A stretch of 64,000 nt of DNA from Deltaproteobacteria bacterium. Its GTDB lineage: Bacteria; SAR324; JACQKK01. The DNA is taken from the NCBI GenBank assembly GCA_029858505.1, contig JAOUEW010000001.1:372001-436000 (forward strand), written 5' to 3'. The translations under genes and the position numbers were made by a program. The notes beneath the pieces were generated by a model. It worked only from the letters and a program-made list of their open reading frames with translations. It searched no databases and was not told the origin of the DNA. Shown piece by piece: positions 25,626 through 33,596 of the stretch (its first letter is position 1; every line of letters starts with the position of its first letter).

Positions 25626-25651
25626 ACCGGGGCGGAACTCCGCGCCCCGGT
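25626..25651 (-). promoter_or_regulatory. GC-rich hairpin between capsid and glycosylation genes
   Basis: ACCGGGGCG (25626-25634) and CGCCCCGGT (25643-25651) form a perfect 9-bp stem with an 8-base loop just after the capsid stop. No T-run follows on the minus strand, so this is an mRNA-stabilising or attenuating hairpin rather than a classical terminator. It would let the capsid be made in excess over the glycosylation enzymes. Confidence 0.45.
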
Positions 25652-25682
25652 TTCCATCGCCAGTCCAACAGCCCTCCAGCCC

Positions 25683-26648
25683 TTACAGCGTGCTGGAGGT
25701 AACGTTGCTCACCAAAAAGCCCAGGGGCTTGGCGGTGATCACTTCATCTTGGTAGTAGCCAATCTCGACCTCGGTGCATTTGCGCCGGGGGTCGTAGGGG
25801 TGGCGTTCCACCTGCATGTTGGGCACTTCCGAAGAACTCCATCGGAAGTTGTACCCGAAGGAGGGTGTTTCCATGCTGGGTTGGTCGGGCGCGTAATACA
25901 CCACCACGTGGTCGCCCCAGATTTGCTTCAAGTTGATGGGCAGGCCTTCCTGGGCCGTGTTGCGCCAGGCGTTGCCTACCAGCACCTTCATTTCCAGCAG
26001 GTCTTCGGCCTGGGAGACGCTGGGGTAACCGCCGCCCCCCGACACATGGGGGTTGACCGCCCGGTTGACCACCTTGGTGCTGCGGCGGAAGTGCCGCCAG
26101 GCCGTGCCAGAGAACAACACCCGGTTGGGCCGGAAGCCCGTGGCGGTCTCGACGTTGTCAACCGCCGTCAGCAGGTCGGTGAGGGGGTCGGCGTTCACGT
26201 GGTCCGTCCACGATGAGCCCACCGCTTTGAAGGACCCCACGTTGCTGGGGGTGGTGAGCAAGTCGGCCAGCCGGGTTTCCCAGTCGAGGAACAGGCCGTC
26301 TTGCAGACGCATCACCCGCCCTTCTTCAAACTGCCGAACGAACAGGGGGTCGGCGTTGGCCCGGTCTTCCAGGGTCACGTCGGACTTGAGGGCGTAGTTC
26401 ACGCAGTAAAACCCAGCGGAAGACACCCGGGTGTGGGTTTTGTTGGCCTCCCCGCCCCGGGCGCGCAGGGTGCGCTCTTGGCGGAACAAGTCGTCTTGCT
26501 CAAAAATCACGTAGGTATCGGACTGTTTGGGCACCAGCACGGTGGGCAGCACGCTGCTGGCAATGAACCCCGCCGGACGGTAGTTCAATGCCACGTTCGA
26601 CAAATGCTGGTCCACGTGCACGGCTCTTCCTTGGAGGTAATCGCTCAT
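25683..26648 (-). CDS. Major capsid protein (HK97-like, by position)
   Basis: 321 residues. Order (after decoration gene, before head completion genes) and length fit a major capsid protein. The N-terminal arm (SDYLQGRAVHVDQHLSNVAL) and LRARGGEANKTHTRVSSAGF, followed by a spine-helix-like segment (VETATGFRPNRVLFSGTAWR), resemble HK97-fold capsids. No long scaffold domain is present; the preceding protease-like gene may provide it. The ATG abuts the decoration stop (TAA ATG). Confidence 0.78.
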   Translation of the reverse strand: MSDYLQGRAVHVDQHLSNVALNYRPAGFIASSVLPTVLVPKQSDTYVIFEQDDLFRQERTLRARGGEANKTHTRVSSAGFYCVNYALKSDVTLEDRANADPLFVRQFEEGRVMRLQDGLFLDWETRLADLLTTPSNVGSFKAVGSSWTDHVNADPLTDLLTAVDNVETATGFRPNRVLFSGTAWRHFRRSTKVVNRAVNPHVSGGGGYPSVSQAEDLLEMKVLVGNAWRNTAQEGLPINLKQIWGDHVVVYYAPDQPSMETPSFGYNFRWSSSEVPNMQVERHPYDPRRKCTEVEIGYYQDEVITAKPLGFLVSNVTSSTL

Positions 26649-27050
26649 TTAGGCAAGCTCCCCGATGTGGCCCATGTAGGCCGTGGTGGCGAAGTTGAAC
26701 AGCCCGGTGCCCACGCCGCCAGAACCCACGTCGGCGTCTAGGCAGCGGCCCACCACGTAACTTCCGCTGGCGGCCTCGGAAAAATAACCGGACTGGGTGA
26801 CGGTGAGGCGGCGGCCTTTGGCCACGGGCGCCCCGGCGGTGAATTTCATCACCCCCCAGGTGCCCAGGGAAACCGGCTCTCCCGATTTTCCGCCGTACAA
26901 CAAAATGCCCCCGGCCTGGCGGCCGTTGGAGGCAATGGTTCCGGTGTCCAGCGCCACGGCTTTGAAGATGGCACCGGTGCCCGGGCGCAAATCGCTTAGA
27001 TCGCCCCCGGCCTGGATGGCCCAGGAATGGTTGTGTCCTTCCACAGACAT
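26649..27050 (-). CDS. Capsid decoration/cement protein
   Basis: 133 residues, beta-rich and glycine-rich (AIQAGGDLSDLRPGTGAIFK, GLFNFATTAYMGHIGELA). Small proteins encoded just before the capsid gene in Mu-like and related phages stabilise the shell. The segment VVGRCLDADVGSGGVGTG resembles DUF2190-type capsid proteins, in which a similar A-x-x-x-G-R-x-L-D/E motif recurs. Assigned by position and composition. Confidence 0.62.
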   Translation of the reverse strand: MSVEGHNHSWAIQAGGDLSDLRPGTGAIFKAVALDTGTIASNGRQAGGILLYGGKSGEPVSLGTWGVMKFTAGAPVAKGRRLTVTQSGYFSEAASGSYVVGRCLDADVGSGGVGTGLFNFATTAYMGHIGELA

Positions 27051-27054
27051 AGGT

Positions 27055-28068
27055 TTAGGCTCCCCAATGGGCGGTGAGGGTGTAATCCCGGTAGGCCTGG
27101 GCCAATTCCGGGTCGGTTTTCAACACCAGTTCGGCGGCCTGGCTGTAAGACAAATGCTCCGCGCTCATGCGGGCTGAAGCCAGCCGGGCCAGCCGTTGGG
27201 AGGGATCTTCATCCTCTCCGGTGAAGGCGGCGGCCGAGCGGGCCGCCCCCTGTTCTCCCGCGGGCAGCCGGGGCACGGCGCCGGAGAGAAACTCTCGCAC
27301 CCATGCCCAGGACACCCGGGGGGAATCTTGCTCGGAAAACGAGGCGGACGGGTTGTTCATTTCGGCCGCCAGTTGCTGAAACAGGTAAGGAGGCAGTTTT
27401 CCCTCCCCCACGGCTTGGCGGGCGAAGGTCAGCACCGCTTGGTGGTGGTCTGGTTCACCCTGGGCATGGAAAGCCCGCGCTTCCGTGGGGGGAGTTTGTT
27501 CTGGCCCATGGGTCACCGCCCAGGTGAAGGTTTGGACCAAGCCCCAGTCGGTGGAGGAGGGCGGTGGGGTAAGATATACCGCCAGGTCCTGAAGGTTGGT
27601 GACCGCCGGAAGGTCGGCCCCCAGCAAGGCCACTGCCTTGAGGGCTTTGCCCAGGGACTGGCCGTTTTGGCGGACCTGGGTGTAGATTTCCGCGCTGACC
27701 CGGCGGTAGCGGCCCTGGGAAATGGCTTGCCACACCACCTCGGGCATGTGGGTGAAGGACGCCATCAGTTTGTCGCCCGCCACCCACAGCCGCTCCACCC
27801 AGCCCAGGGATGGGTCCCCATCGGCTTGGCCGGTGAGGGTGGCGCCAGCCGGAGTTTGACCGACTGCGGCTTGACGAACAGATGTGGGGGCCGATACCGG
27901 TTGAGCGGGATCGTGGCCGAATTTCAACGGGGGTTTCAGCTCATCCTTCAATCGCTCGAAGTTAGCGGCCAGCTCTTCCAAATCTTGACGGGTGAAGGTC
28001 TGGCCGTTCCAGGTGCCAACGCTGAAAATTTCGGCCGATAAAGAACGGCTGGGTTGGGTGGGGGTCAT
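27055..28068 (-). CDS. Phage I-like prohead protease/scaffold
   Basis: 337 residues. The N-terminus EIFSVGTWNGQTFTRQDLEE, then ANFERLKDELKPPLKFGHDP, is the signature of Mu gpI-like proteins, in which a serine-type protease domain is followed by a helical scaffold. Residues 200-337 are helical and charged (GEDEDPSQRLARLASARMSA), a likely scaffold. The ATG overlaps the portal stop (ATGA). It should mature and shape the prohead together with the capsid. Confidence 0.78.
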   Translation of the reverse strand: MTPTQPSRSLSAEIFSVGTWNGQTFTRQDLEELAANFERLKDELKPPLKFGHDPAQPVSAPTSVRQAAVGQTPAGATLTGQADGDPSLGWVERLWVAGDKLMASFTHMPEVVWQAISQGRYRRVSAEIYTQVRQNGQSLGKALKAVALLGADLPAVTNLQDLAVYLTPPPSSTDWGLVQTFTWAVTHGPEQTPPTEARAFHAQGEPDHHQAVLTFARQAVGEGKLPPYLFQQLAAEMNNPSASFSEQDSPRVSWAWVREFLSGAVPRLPAGEQGAARSAAAFTGEDEDPSQRLARLASARMSAEHLSYSQAAELVLKTDPELAQAYRDYTLTAHWGA

Positions 28069-29312
28069 GGCTGCTCCAAGGGGATGGCGGGGGGAAGAGG
28101 CACCCCCAGCAGTTCACGGATTCGGGTTTCATCTTGGGGTTCTGGTTTTACCGCGCCAGCGCGCACCGCGTCGGTCCAGGCCCGCACCAGTTCCCGTTTC
28201 TGCTCTTCGGTATGGGGGCTGAAACGGAACCGGGGTGGTTGGGCCAGGCCGAAGTTCCACCAGGCCAACTCCTTGAACAACTGCTCGTTCAGGGTTTCGG
28301 CCAGAGTGTCGGCCAGGGCGTTCATGATCAGGAAGAAAATATCCTGATGGGTCTGGCTTTGGCTGTAACTTCCCTGGCTGCCCTGCTCCGACAGCCCCAG
28401 CAGGTTCGGCACCAGCAGGGCCTTGGCCATGGCTTTGTCTCTGGCCGCCACCGCCCGTTCAAAGGCATCGGTCGAGGGGGCGCTGACCATGGACAACTCT
28501 ACCCCCGCGGGGGTGATGAGAGATGTTTGCCCAGATACTCCCTGCATGGCGGCTTTCAGCTCTTCCCGTTCTTCGGGGGTCAGGGGGGCGGTGATTCGCC
28601 CGTGGATGAACCCGGAGGCCATCCGTTCCAGGTACAGGTTCCAGAAGGCCAGAATGTTTTCCTTGGCCCACCAGTGCCGGTAACAAGCCTTCAGGTCGGA
28701 TTCCCCGTACAGCGGGTCCACATCGGGCTGGTTCACGTGATGGATGAACCGGGCCAGGTCCAGTTCTGCCCGGGTGCTGCCCTGGTATTGCAGCAGACCG
28801 GTGCAATTGCCGTGGGGGTCGGCCTGAAAGGTGAACGATTCCGCCGGGCGGAGTTTAAGACTTTGAATGCCCCACAGGGTTTGGCCCCGCCACTCCACCT
28901 GGCCATATACTTTTTCGGTGAGGCTAAACCCGTACACCTGGCTAGAAAGCATTTGCCCCAAGGCCTGAATGAAGGACCCGGCCAGTTGATCTTCCAGCAG
29001 ATGGCGAAAGAACCCGGCGCATTCTTGATGCAGAGGGCTGTCGGCGGGGGTGTCGAAATGCCAAGCCCGCCCGGTGACCATGGCGGTTTTCAGGCGCACC
29101 AGGGCTCGAATCTGGTCGTCGGACATCATTTTTCGATACAACCGGTACCCCCGCTGGGCCACCAAGCTGTCTGGGTTCCAGCGTTCCATGGGCACTTGGC
29201 CGAAGAATCGGCCAAAGCCCCAGGCGGTTTCTCCGGGAGCCGACGGTGGCGCGGGGACTGCCGCCGGGGGGTCTCCCAGCCAGCCCCGCAGGGTTTGGAA
29301 AGTTTTAGACAT
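28065..29312 (-). CDS. Portal protein (DUF935, Mu gp29-like)
   Basis: 415 residues. Characteristic segments: IRALVRLKTAMVTGRAWHF, the conserved SLTEKVYGQVEWRGQ and ARFIHHVNQPDVDPLYGESD, with LARDK-like AARDKAMAKALLVPNLLGLS near residue 310. This is the twelve-subunit vertex through which DNA is packaged. Start ATG 29312 (MSKTFQTLRG) overlaps the terminase stop by 8 bases. Mu-like DUF935 portals fit the Mu-like head gene order seen here. Confidence 0.9.
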   Translation of the reverse strand: MSKTFQTLRGWLGDPPAAVPAPPSAPGETAWGFGRFFGQVPMERWNPDSLVAQRGYRLYRKMMSDDQIRALVRLKTAMVTGRAWHFDTPADSPLHQECAGFFRHLLEDQLAGSFIQALGQMLSSQVYGFSLTEKVYGQVEWRGQTLWGIQSLKLRPAESFTFQADPHGNCTGLLQYQGSTRAELDLARFIHHVNQPDVDPLYGESDLKACYRHWWAKENILAFWNLYLERMASGFIHGRITAPLTPEEREELKAAMQGVSGQTSLITPAGVELSMVSAPSTDAFERAVAARDKAMAKALLVPNLLGLSEQGSQGSYSQSQTHQDIFFLIMNALADTLAETLNEQLFKELAWWNFGLAQPPRFRFSPHTEEQKRELVRAWTDAVRAGAVKPEPQDETRIRELLGVPLPPAIPLEQP

Positions 29313-30564
29313 CAAGTTCACGGGACACCATGGGTTTTCCAAGGATGAATCCCTGGCCCTGCCCGGGAAGGGCGTGAACACACAAGGCCAAGGCAAACAC
29401 GCAGTCGTCGTGGCTTCCCGACGGGTGGTCGGGGCGGCCCTGGGTCAGGCGGAAGTTCTCCAGTTCCTCCAGGGTTTCCGGGTGAGGAAACAAGGTGAAC
29501 CGCCCCTGTTCCAGTTCCATGGCCAGCCGGTCTAACAACTGGCGGCGCACGGCTCCGGTAATGACCACCGGGCGGACGGGCAGCCCCTGGGCGGCCATTT
29601 CTTCGGCCACCGGGTCGCCCGCACCGGTGGCATCCACCACCAACGGCGCTTGGTTGAACCGCCGGGAGAGGTCTCCCAGGCGGCTGATTTGTTGGCGCCA
29701 AGCGGTCTGCTTGAAACGCTCGCACCAGACCCCCCGGCGGGGGTGCAGCCGGGCCACCCAGGCCACCGTGTAGTCGGCGCGGCGGGCCAGGTCTACCCCG
29801 ATGACATAGGCGCTGCCGGGCTGACCCGATGTTTCGGGCGCCCCTTGGGCCGCCTTGCGGGGCTCTCGGAAGAAAGCCCCTTCGCTCTCCACGAATTCCG
29901 CCAGGATTTCCTGGCGGAATTCTCGCTCGGGCATGTGGGATTCCATGTGGGCCAGCATGTCGCGGCTAAGCAGGGTATTCACGTGAGACGGATGGCGGAA
30001 GCTTTTCCAATCCGGCTTGCTGTCGGCTTGCCCCCAGGCGAACATTTGTTGAAACAACCCCGGCCCCTTGGGAGAGCCGATGATGAACCAGCGGGCCCCT
30101 TGGTTTTCTGCCCCCATGGGAAACAGCGTTTCCCAAAACAAAGCGGGGTCTTGCAGCACAATGCCGGCCTCGTTGATCCAGATGTAGTCGTAGCCAAACC
30201 CCGCCAGCAGATCGGGCCGCTGGGCCGAAACGAAATCGCAATAGCTGCCGCTGGGAAAATTCAACACCCGCTGGCTGGCCTGCCAGCGAAAATCGGTGCC
30301 CTCCAACAGGGGCCGGAAGTAGCGGCTGACCAGCTTGGCAATGTTGCGGTGCACAGGCTCTACCCACAGATGGCGGGAGCCGGGGTGCTCTTGCTGGGCG
30401 ATTTCAACCAGCCGAAACACGGCACCTTTGGTTCCCCCCGCCCGGCGGCCCTTGACGTACACCACGAACCGCTCTTCGGCATCGAACACTTGTTTCTGGT
30501 GGGGCAGGTAGGGCAATTCAATCCGCGTCTTTCGCGGGGTGTGTTTCTTCTCCTTTCGTTCCAT
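29305..30564 (-). CDS. Terminase large subunit (Mu-like)
   Basis: 419 residues. ATPase domain: GRRAGGTKGAV at 39-49, a Walker A variant without the classical lysine position, as in some Mu-type terminases, and YDYIWINEAG as Walker B. Nuclease domain: VIGVDLARRADYTVAW, then LVVDATGAGDPVAEEM, and SHDDCVFALAL supplying acidic metal ligands. It packages DNA through the portal. ATG 30564 is preceded by GAGG. It overlaps the small subunit by 47 bases. Confidence 0.9.
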   Translation of the reverse strand: MERKEKKHTPRKTRIELPYLPHQKQVFDAEERFVVYVKGRRAGGTKGAVFRLVEIAQQEHPGSRHLWVEPVHRNIAKLVSRYFRPLLEGTDFRWQASQRVLNFPSGSYCDFVSAQRPDLLAGFGYDYIWINEAGIVLQDPALFWETLFPMGAENQGARWFIIGSPKGPGLFQQMFAWGQADSKPDWKSFRHPSHVNTLLSRDMLAHMESHMPEREFRQEILAEFVESEGAFFREPRKAAQGAPETSGQPGSAYVIGVDLARRADYTVAWVARLHPRRGVWCERFKQTAWRQQISRLGDLSRRFNQAPLVVDATGAGDPVAEEMAAQGLPVRPVVITGAVRRQLLDRLAMELEQGRFTLFPHPETLEELENFRLTQGRPDHPSGSHDDCVFALALCVHALPGQGQGFILGKPMVSRELDV

Positions 30565-31096
30565 CGGCCTCAATCCGGATGACCTGCACGGTGTGTTCGT
30601 GGGACGGGTTGTCCTCCGCCAGTTCGGTGAGGCAATGGTTTTGGGCGGTGACGCTGCCCTGAATGGCCGCTTGATAACGGGCCAGTTTGACTTCCGCGGC
30701 CCCCAAAGCCCGGCCCCGGCGCACGGCTTGTTCCACTGCCTGCCGCAGGGCCGGGGGCATGGGCCCCCGCCAGCGCAGCTTGGCCAGAATTTCTCCCAGG
30801 TTCAGCCCGGCGGAAGCCCATTGCTCGGCCTGCCAGGCCAGGTCGTCTGGCGTCATGGCTTCCCGCGCCTCCGGTTCATCCCCCGGCTCCTGGGCGCCAC
30901 CCGCTGACTGGGGCCGTTCCGGCAGGGGGGAGGGCATGTCTCGTTCCGTCAGCACCCCGGTGGGTACGGGGTGTTTGTAAGCGTTGGATTCCAGTCGGAG
31001 GATTCCCCGCGGAGTTCTTTTTCTTGCTTTTGGTCGGGGTGCCCTTCCGGTTTCTCTCCTGCCTGTGTGATTGCCTCTGCCCTTGCCCGCTGCCAC
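30518..31096 (-). CDS. Terminase small subunit (inferred)
   Basis: 192 residues. The GTG at 31096 is preceded by AAGGAGG at an ideal 5-base distance, so this start is well supported. The N-terminal third is basic and Pro-rich (likely DNA-binding or disordered). Residues 80-165 are helical: WQAEQWASAGLNLGEILAKL, then ALRQAVEQAVRRGRALGAAE, which includes the helix-turn-helix-like segment expected of a small terminase. Assignment rests on position and layout. Confidence 0.62.
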   Translation of the reverse strand: MAAGKGRGNHTGRRETGRAPRPKARKRTPRGILRLESNAYKHPVPTGVLTERDMPSPLPERPQSAGGAQEPGDEPEAREAMTPDDLAWQAEQWASAGLNLGEILAKLRWRGPMPPALRQAVEQAVRRGRALGAAEVKLARYQAAIQGSVTAQNHCLTELAEDNPSHEHTVQVIRIEADGTKGEETHPAKDAD

Positions 31097-31138
31097 GCCC
31101 GCCTCCTTGCTGGGTGTTGAAAGTTCACGCCACGGTGG

Positions 31139-31660
31139 TTATTCCATCCAGCACACCGCCCCGCCGCGGGGCCGGGGTCGCACGTCCAGGTGCACTGTCA
31201 ACCGGGCGGGGTAACGGCCCACGCCCCCAATCTGCCTCACCTGCTGGGCCGCCCCGGCCAACTCCGCAACCTCTTCCAGGGAGCCGCAGCGGATGTCGGC
31301 CGCCATGCCCCGGGTGTGATAGGACCGGGGCCGCCCCCCCGCCAACCGGTGCCAGGGCTTGCAGTGAAACCCCGCCGCCAAGGCCAGCGGGCGGCCCAGC
31401 ATCATGCGCAGGGTTTGCAGGGCCAGCACCAGCCGGGGGTGCACCAGGGTATGGGTGCAGGTCTTGTCTCCACAGGGGCAATGGAAGGCCCCCAGGGTAA
31501 AATCATTACTTAAAGTCGTATCCAAGCCCTTGGGGTATAGCCACAACACCTCCCCATCGGGTCCTGGATCCGTCCGGGTATAGCCCGGTGGGGTGTTCCA
31601 GGAGGGTTGGGAAAGAACATGGCTCTGCTGAGAACCTTCCGAATTAAAATCATCCATCAT
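31139..31660 (-). CDS. M15-type (DUF882-like) peptidase, candidate endolysin
   Basis: About 173 residues. Zinc ligands: H and D in HTRGMAADI, and H in LTVHLDVRP, the H-x6-D...H-x-D pattern of the M15 D-Ala-D-Ala carboxypeptidase family. Preceding text TLVHPRLVLALQTLRMMLGR and PLALAAGFHCKPWHR is typical for M15A. No signal peptide is seen; as first gene of the operon it is the likely cell-wall hydrolase. The start is uncertain (31660 or 31657); an open frame reaches 31831. Confidence 0.78.
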   Translation of the reverse strand: MMDDFNSEGSQQSHVLSQPSWNTPPGYTRTDPGPDGEVLWLYPKGLDTTLSNDFTLGAFHCPCGDKTCTHTLVHPRLVLALQTLRMMLGRPLALAAGFHCKPWHRLAGGRPRSYHTRGMAADIRCGSLEEVAELAGAAQQVRQIGGVGRYPARLTVHLDVRPRPRGGAVCWME

Positions 31661-31729
31661 GTGAATGTGTTCCCCATAAAAAGGTGCGGATGACCGGAAA
31701 AAAAACGATCCAATCCCAACCAGGACAGA

Positions 31730-31741
31730 GAACATATGTTC
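31730..31741. promoter_or_regulatory. Palindrome GAACATATGTTC, candidate operator of the phage operon
   Basis: A perfect 12-bp palindrome of the form GAAC-N4-GTTC, about 70 bases upstream of the first gene of the leftward operon. This matches the SOS (LexA) box form known from Bacillus-type bacteria; whether this organism's LexA uses it is unknown. The rest of 31661-32003 shows no gene. Confidence 0.4.
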
Positions 31742-31754
31742 ACTTATCTGGCTC

Positions 31755-31776
31755 AAAAAAAACCGGAAGGTTCCGG
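31755..31776 (-). terminator. Short hairpin with T-run upstream of the phage operon
   Basis: On the minus strand: CCGGA-ACCT-TCCGG followed by eight T residues (31755-31762). The stem is only 5 bp but wholly followed by a T-run, so it could end leftward transcripts entering the operon. It would insulate the operon from upstream transcription. There is no obvious leftward gene upstream that it serves. Confidence 0.5.
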
Positions 31777-32003
31777 GAATTGCGGTTTTGGATGGCTTGG
31801 TGATGTGGGAGATTCCCCCCGATGAATACAACTATGACACAGGGAATTTAATTAATCAAGCAAAAAAGAGAACGCATGTACACCTATTTGATTGGATGAG
31901 GAAAATTGAAGGGAAGGGAAAAGTAAAATGAGGGGTTCCCGTTTTGATCATGAGACCTAATTTGCCCATAATATGGTTCTGTTCACATTCTTGAGAGCGA
32001 ACC

Positions 32004-32153
32004 ATGAAATACTCCGCGCAAATCAAACCGATCAGTTCCTTGAAAGCCCACACGGCTGAAATTGTGAGCCAGTTGGAGGAGGGCCGCGTAAGGCCAGCCG
32101 CTGGGGTCATTGGGCGGTTGCGTGAAAAGAAAGGGCAGAGGGATGGGATTTGA
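32004..32153 (+). pseudogene. Degenerate Phd/YefM-type antitoxin with internal deletion
   Basis: 49 codons. The start KYSAQIKPISSLKAHTAEIV is the typical DNA-binding N-terminus of Phd-family antitoxins. It then runs into QLEEGRVRPAAGVIGRLREK, which resembles the extreme C-terminus of these proteins, so about 35 central residues seem to be missing without frame loss. The end overlaps the toxin start. Probably non-functional as an antitoxin. Confidence 0.7.
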
Positions 32154-32469
32154 GGTTGGGCTGACCCATGACGCGGAAAATGATCTGGCGGATAGATAGG
32201 AGCACATTGCCCGGAATGATTCCCCAGCCAAAGCCGATCATGTGATGGCCAGGGTTGAACACGTGTTGGAGGGATTGACCGAAACCCCCGAACGGGGTTT
32301 CTATCCGCTGGTGTTGTCGGCGTTGGGGATTCGAGAGTATCGGCAGGTGTTTTTCAAACCCTATCGGATGATATACCAAGTGATGGGGCGTCATGTGGTG
32401 GTCATGCTGATTTCTGGTGGCCGCCGTGATATGCCGTCTTTGCTGCAACGCAGACTTTTAGGGGGATGA
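32143..32469 (+). pseudogene. ParE/RelE-family toxin with in-frame stop
   Basis: Reads GFEVGLTHDAENDLADR, then TAG (32197-32199), then EHIARNDSPAKADHVMARVE and EYRQVFFKPYRMIYQVMGRH, with a final RRDMPSLLQRRLLGG. These are ParE family blocks; the stop replaces the usual tyrosine of the Y-E-x-I-A motif. The gene starts inside the antitoxin (overlap), as in intact pairs. The toxin is therefore inactive, matching the damaged antitoxin. Confidence 0.8.
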
Positions 32470-32510
32470 ACCTCCGCCATGCCAACCATCATCCTTGATC
32501 CGGAGGAACA

Positions 32511-33452
32511 ATGGCCATTCCAGATTATCAAACGCTGATGCTGCCTTTGTTAAAAGCCTGCGCAAAGGGCCCTATTCACAGAAAGGAGGCATATGATCAG
32601 TTGGCAAGGGAGTTTCAATTGACCCAGGAGGAAATAACCCACCCACTACCAAGCGGGGGTCTTTTATTTCAGAACCGTGTTAATTGGGCATCTACCTATC
32701 TTTTTCGGGCCGGACTGATTGAGCGACCAAAGCGTGGTTTTATGAATATTACCGAACGCGGCAGGGAGACACTAAAAAATCCTCCTGGGCGGATTGATAA
32801 TAAATTTCTTTCACAATTTGATGAGTTTTTAAGGTTTGCGGGCAGGTCGCGCTCTGAGCATCAGTCGCAGTCCGGGTCGGGTGAAGAAGAAACGATCAAT
32901 GACTCAATTTCAGGTCAGGAAAACAATTCAGGAACTCCGGAGGAGCGAATTGATTCTGCTTACGAGGAAATTACCAGCACACTAAGAAATGACCTTCTGG
33001 TCAAAGTTCAGGGGATGGAGCCAACCGATTTTGAAAAACTGATCATTCATCTGATGACAAGCCTTGGCTATGGGCAAAACGGTTCAGCCCAACACCTGGG
33101 CAAATCCCACGATGGCGGGGTGGATGGGGTGATTAACGAAGACCGGTTGGGGCTGAATAAAATCTATCTGCAGGCAAAAAGATACGCAGATGACAACGTG
33201 ATTGGTGTCGAGCAGATCAGGTCTTTTGCCGGGGCATTGATTGAAAAGAGGGTATCCAAAGGTGTGTTTGTCACCACCAGCCGGTTTGCTCAAGGGGCTA
33301 AAGACTTTGTAAAAAACAATCCGAGCATTGTTTTGATGGACGGCCAAGAACTGACTCGATTGATGGTGGACCATGGGGTGGGGGTTCGCACCATCCGGAC
33401 GATCGAAATGAAAAAGATAGACCTGGAATATTTTGAAGCATTTGAGGAGTAG
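32511..33452 (+). CDS. mrr: Mrr-type restriction endonuclease (type IV)
   Basis: 313 residues. N-terminal winged-helix Mrr domain (residues 5-95: YDQLAREFQLTQEEITHPLP, then WASTYLFRAGLIERPKRGFM). After a Ser/Glu-rich linker (110-145) comes the catalytic domain with DGGVDGVI (D205) and LQAKRY (Q221-A-K223), the PD-(D/E)xK variant of Mrr. It cuts DNA carrying foreign methylation. It lies next to the phage-derived region and the decayed toxin pair, in a defence-like setting. Confidence 0.88.
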   Translation: MAIPDYQTLMLPLLKACAKGPIHRKEAYDQLAREFQLTQEEITHPLPSGGLLFQNRVNWASTYLFRAGLIERPKRGFMNITERGRETLKNPPGRIDNKFLSQFDEFLRFAGRSRSEHQSQSGSGEEETINDSISGQENNSGTPEERIDSAYEEITSTLRNDLLVKVQGMEPTDFEKLIIHLMTSLGYGQNGSAQHLGKSHDGGVDGVINEDRLGLNKIYLQAKRYADDNVIGVEQIRSFAGALIEKRVSKGVFVTTSRFAQGAKDFVKNNPSIVLMDGQELTRLMVDHGVGVRTIRTIEMKKIDLEYFEAFEE

Positions 33453-33463
33453 TGAGGTTCCTT

Positions 33464-33510
33464 AAAAACAAACAGGGCCGTGCCTTTTGGCGCGGCCCTG
33501 TTTGTTTTTT
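33464..33510. terminator. Bidirectional terminator between mrr and tRNA-Gly
   Basis: Near-perfect inverted repeat: AAAAACAAACAGGGCCG at 33464-33480, mirrored by CGGCCCTGTTTGTTTTT ending at 33509, with a short GCC-TTTT-GGC tip. Poly-A on the left and poly-T on the right give U-runs in both directions. It serves the rightward restriction gene and the leftward tRNA. Confidence 0.92.
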
Positions 33511-33524
33511 AGGAGAAATTTGAG

Positions 33525-33596
33525 AGCGGGAAACGGGGGTTGAACCCGCGACCCCAACCTTGGCAAGGTTGTGCTCTACCACTGAGCTATTCCCGC
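33525..33596 (-). tRNA. tRNA-Gly (GCC)
   Basis: 72 bases on the minus strand. Acceptor arm GCGGGAA pairs with TTCCCGC; D arm TAGCTCAGTGGTAGAGCA; anticodon stem CAACC/GGTTG with loop TTGCCAA, anticodon GCC; T arm GCGGG-TTCAACC-CCCGT. The discriminator is T and the CCA end is not encoded. It converges with mrr and shares the terminator at 33464-33510. Confidence 0.95.

Larger units (their letters stand above)
11640..31660 (-). mobile_element. Phage-derived structural operon (Mu-like head, non-contractile-type tail), possible gene-transfer-agent-like element
   Basis: About 20 kb of leftward, tightly packed genes in virion-assembly order: M15 peptidase, small and large terminase, portal, protease/scaffold, decoration protein, capsid, two glycosylation genes, gp36-, gpG- and gp37-like head completion genes, tail tube, frameshifting chaperone, lipoprotein, tape measure, hub/propeller, two further tail proteins, fibre and fibre chaperone. 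Many stops and starts overlap as ATGA. There is no integrase, transposase, repressor, replication gene or tail sheath, and no attachment-site duplication is visible. The left end abuts the FKBP gene directly. Confidence 0.88.

Noticed and set aside
11640-31660. Contractile-tailed Mu prophage or R-type tailocin
   Set aside because: No tail sheath or baseplate wedge genes were seen, and terminase, portal and capsid genes are present, so a headless contractile tailocin does not fit.
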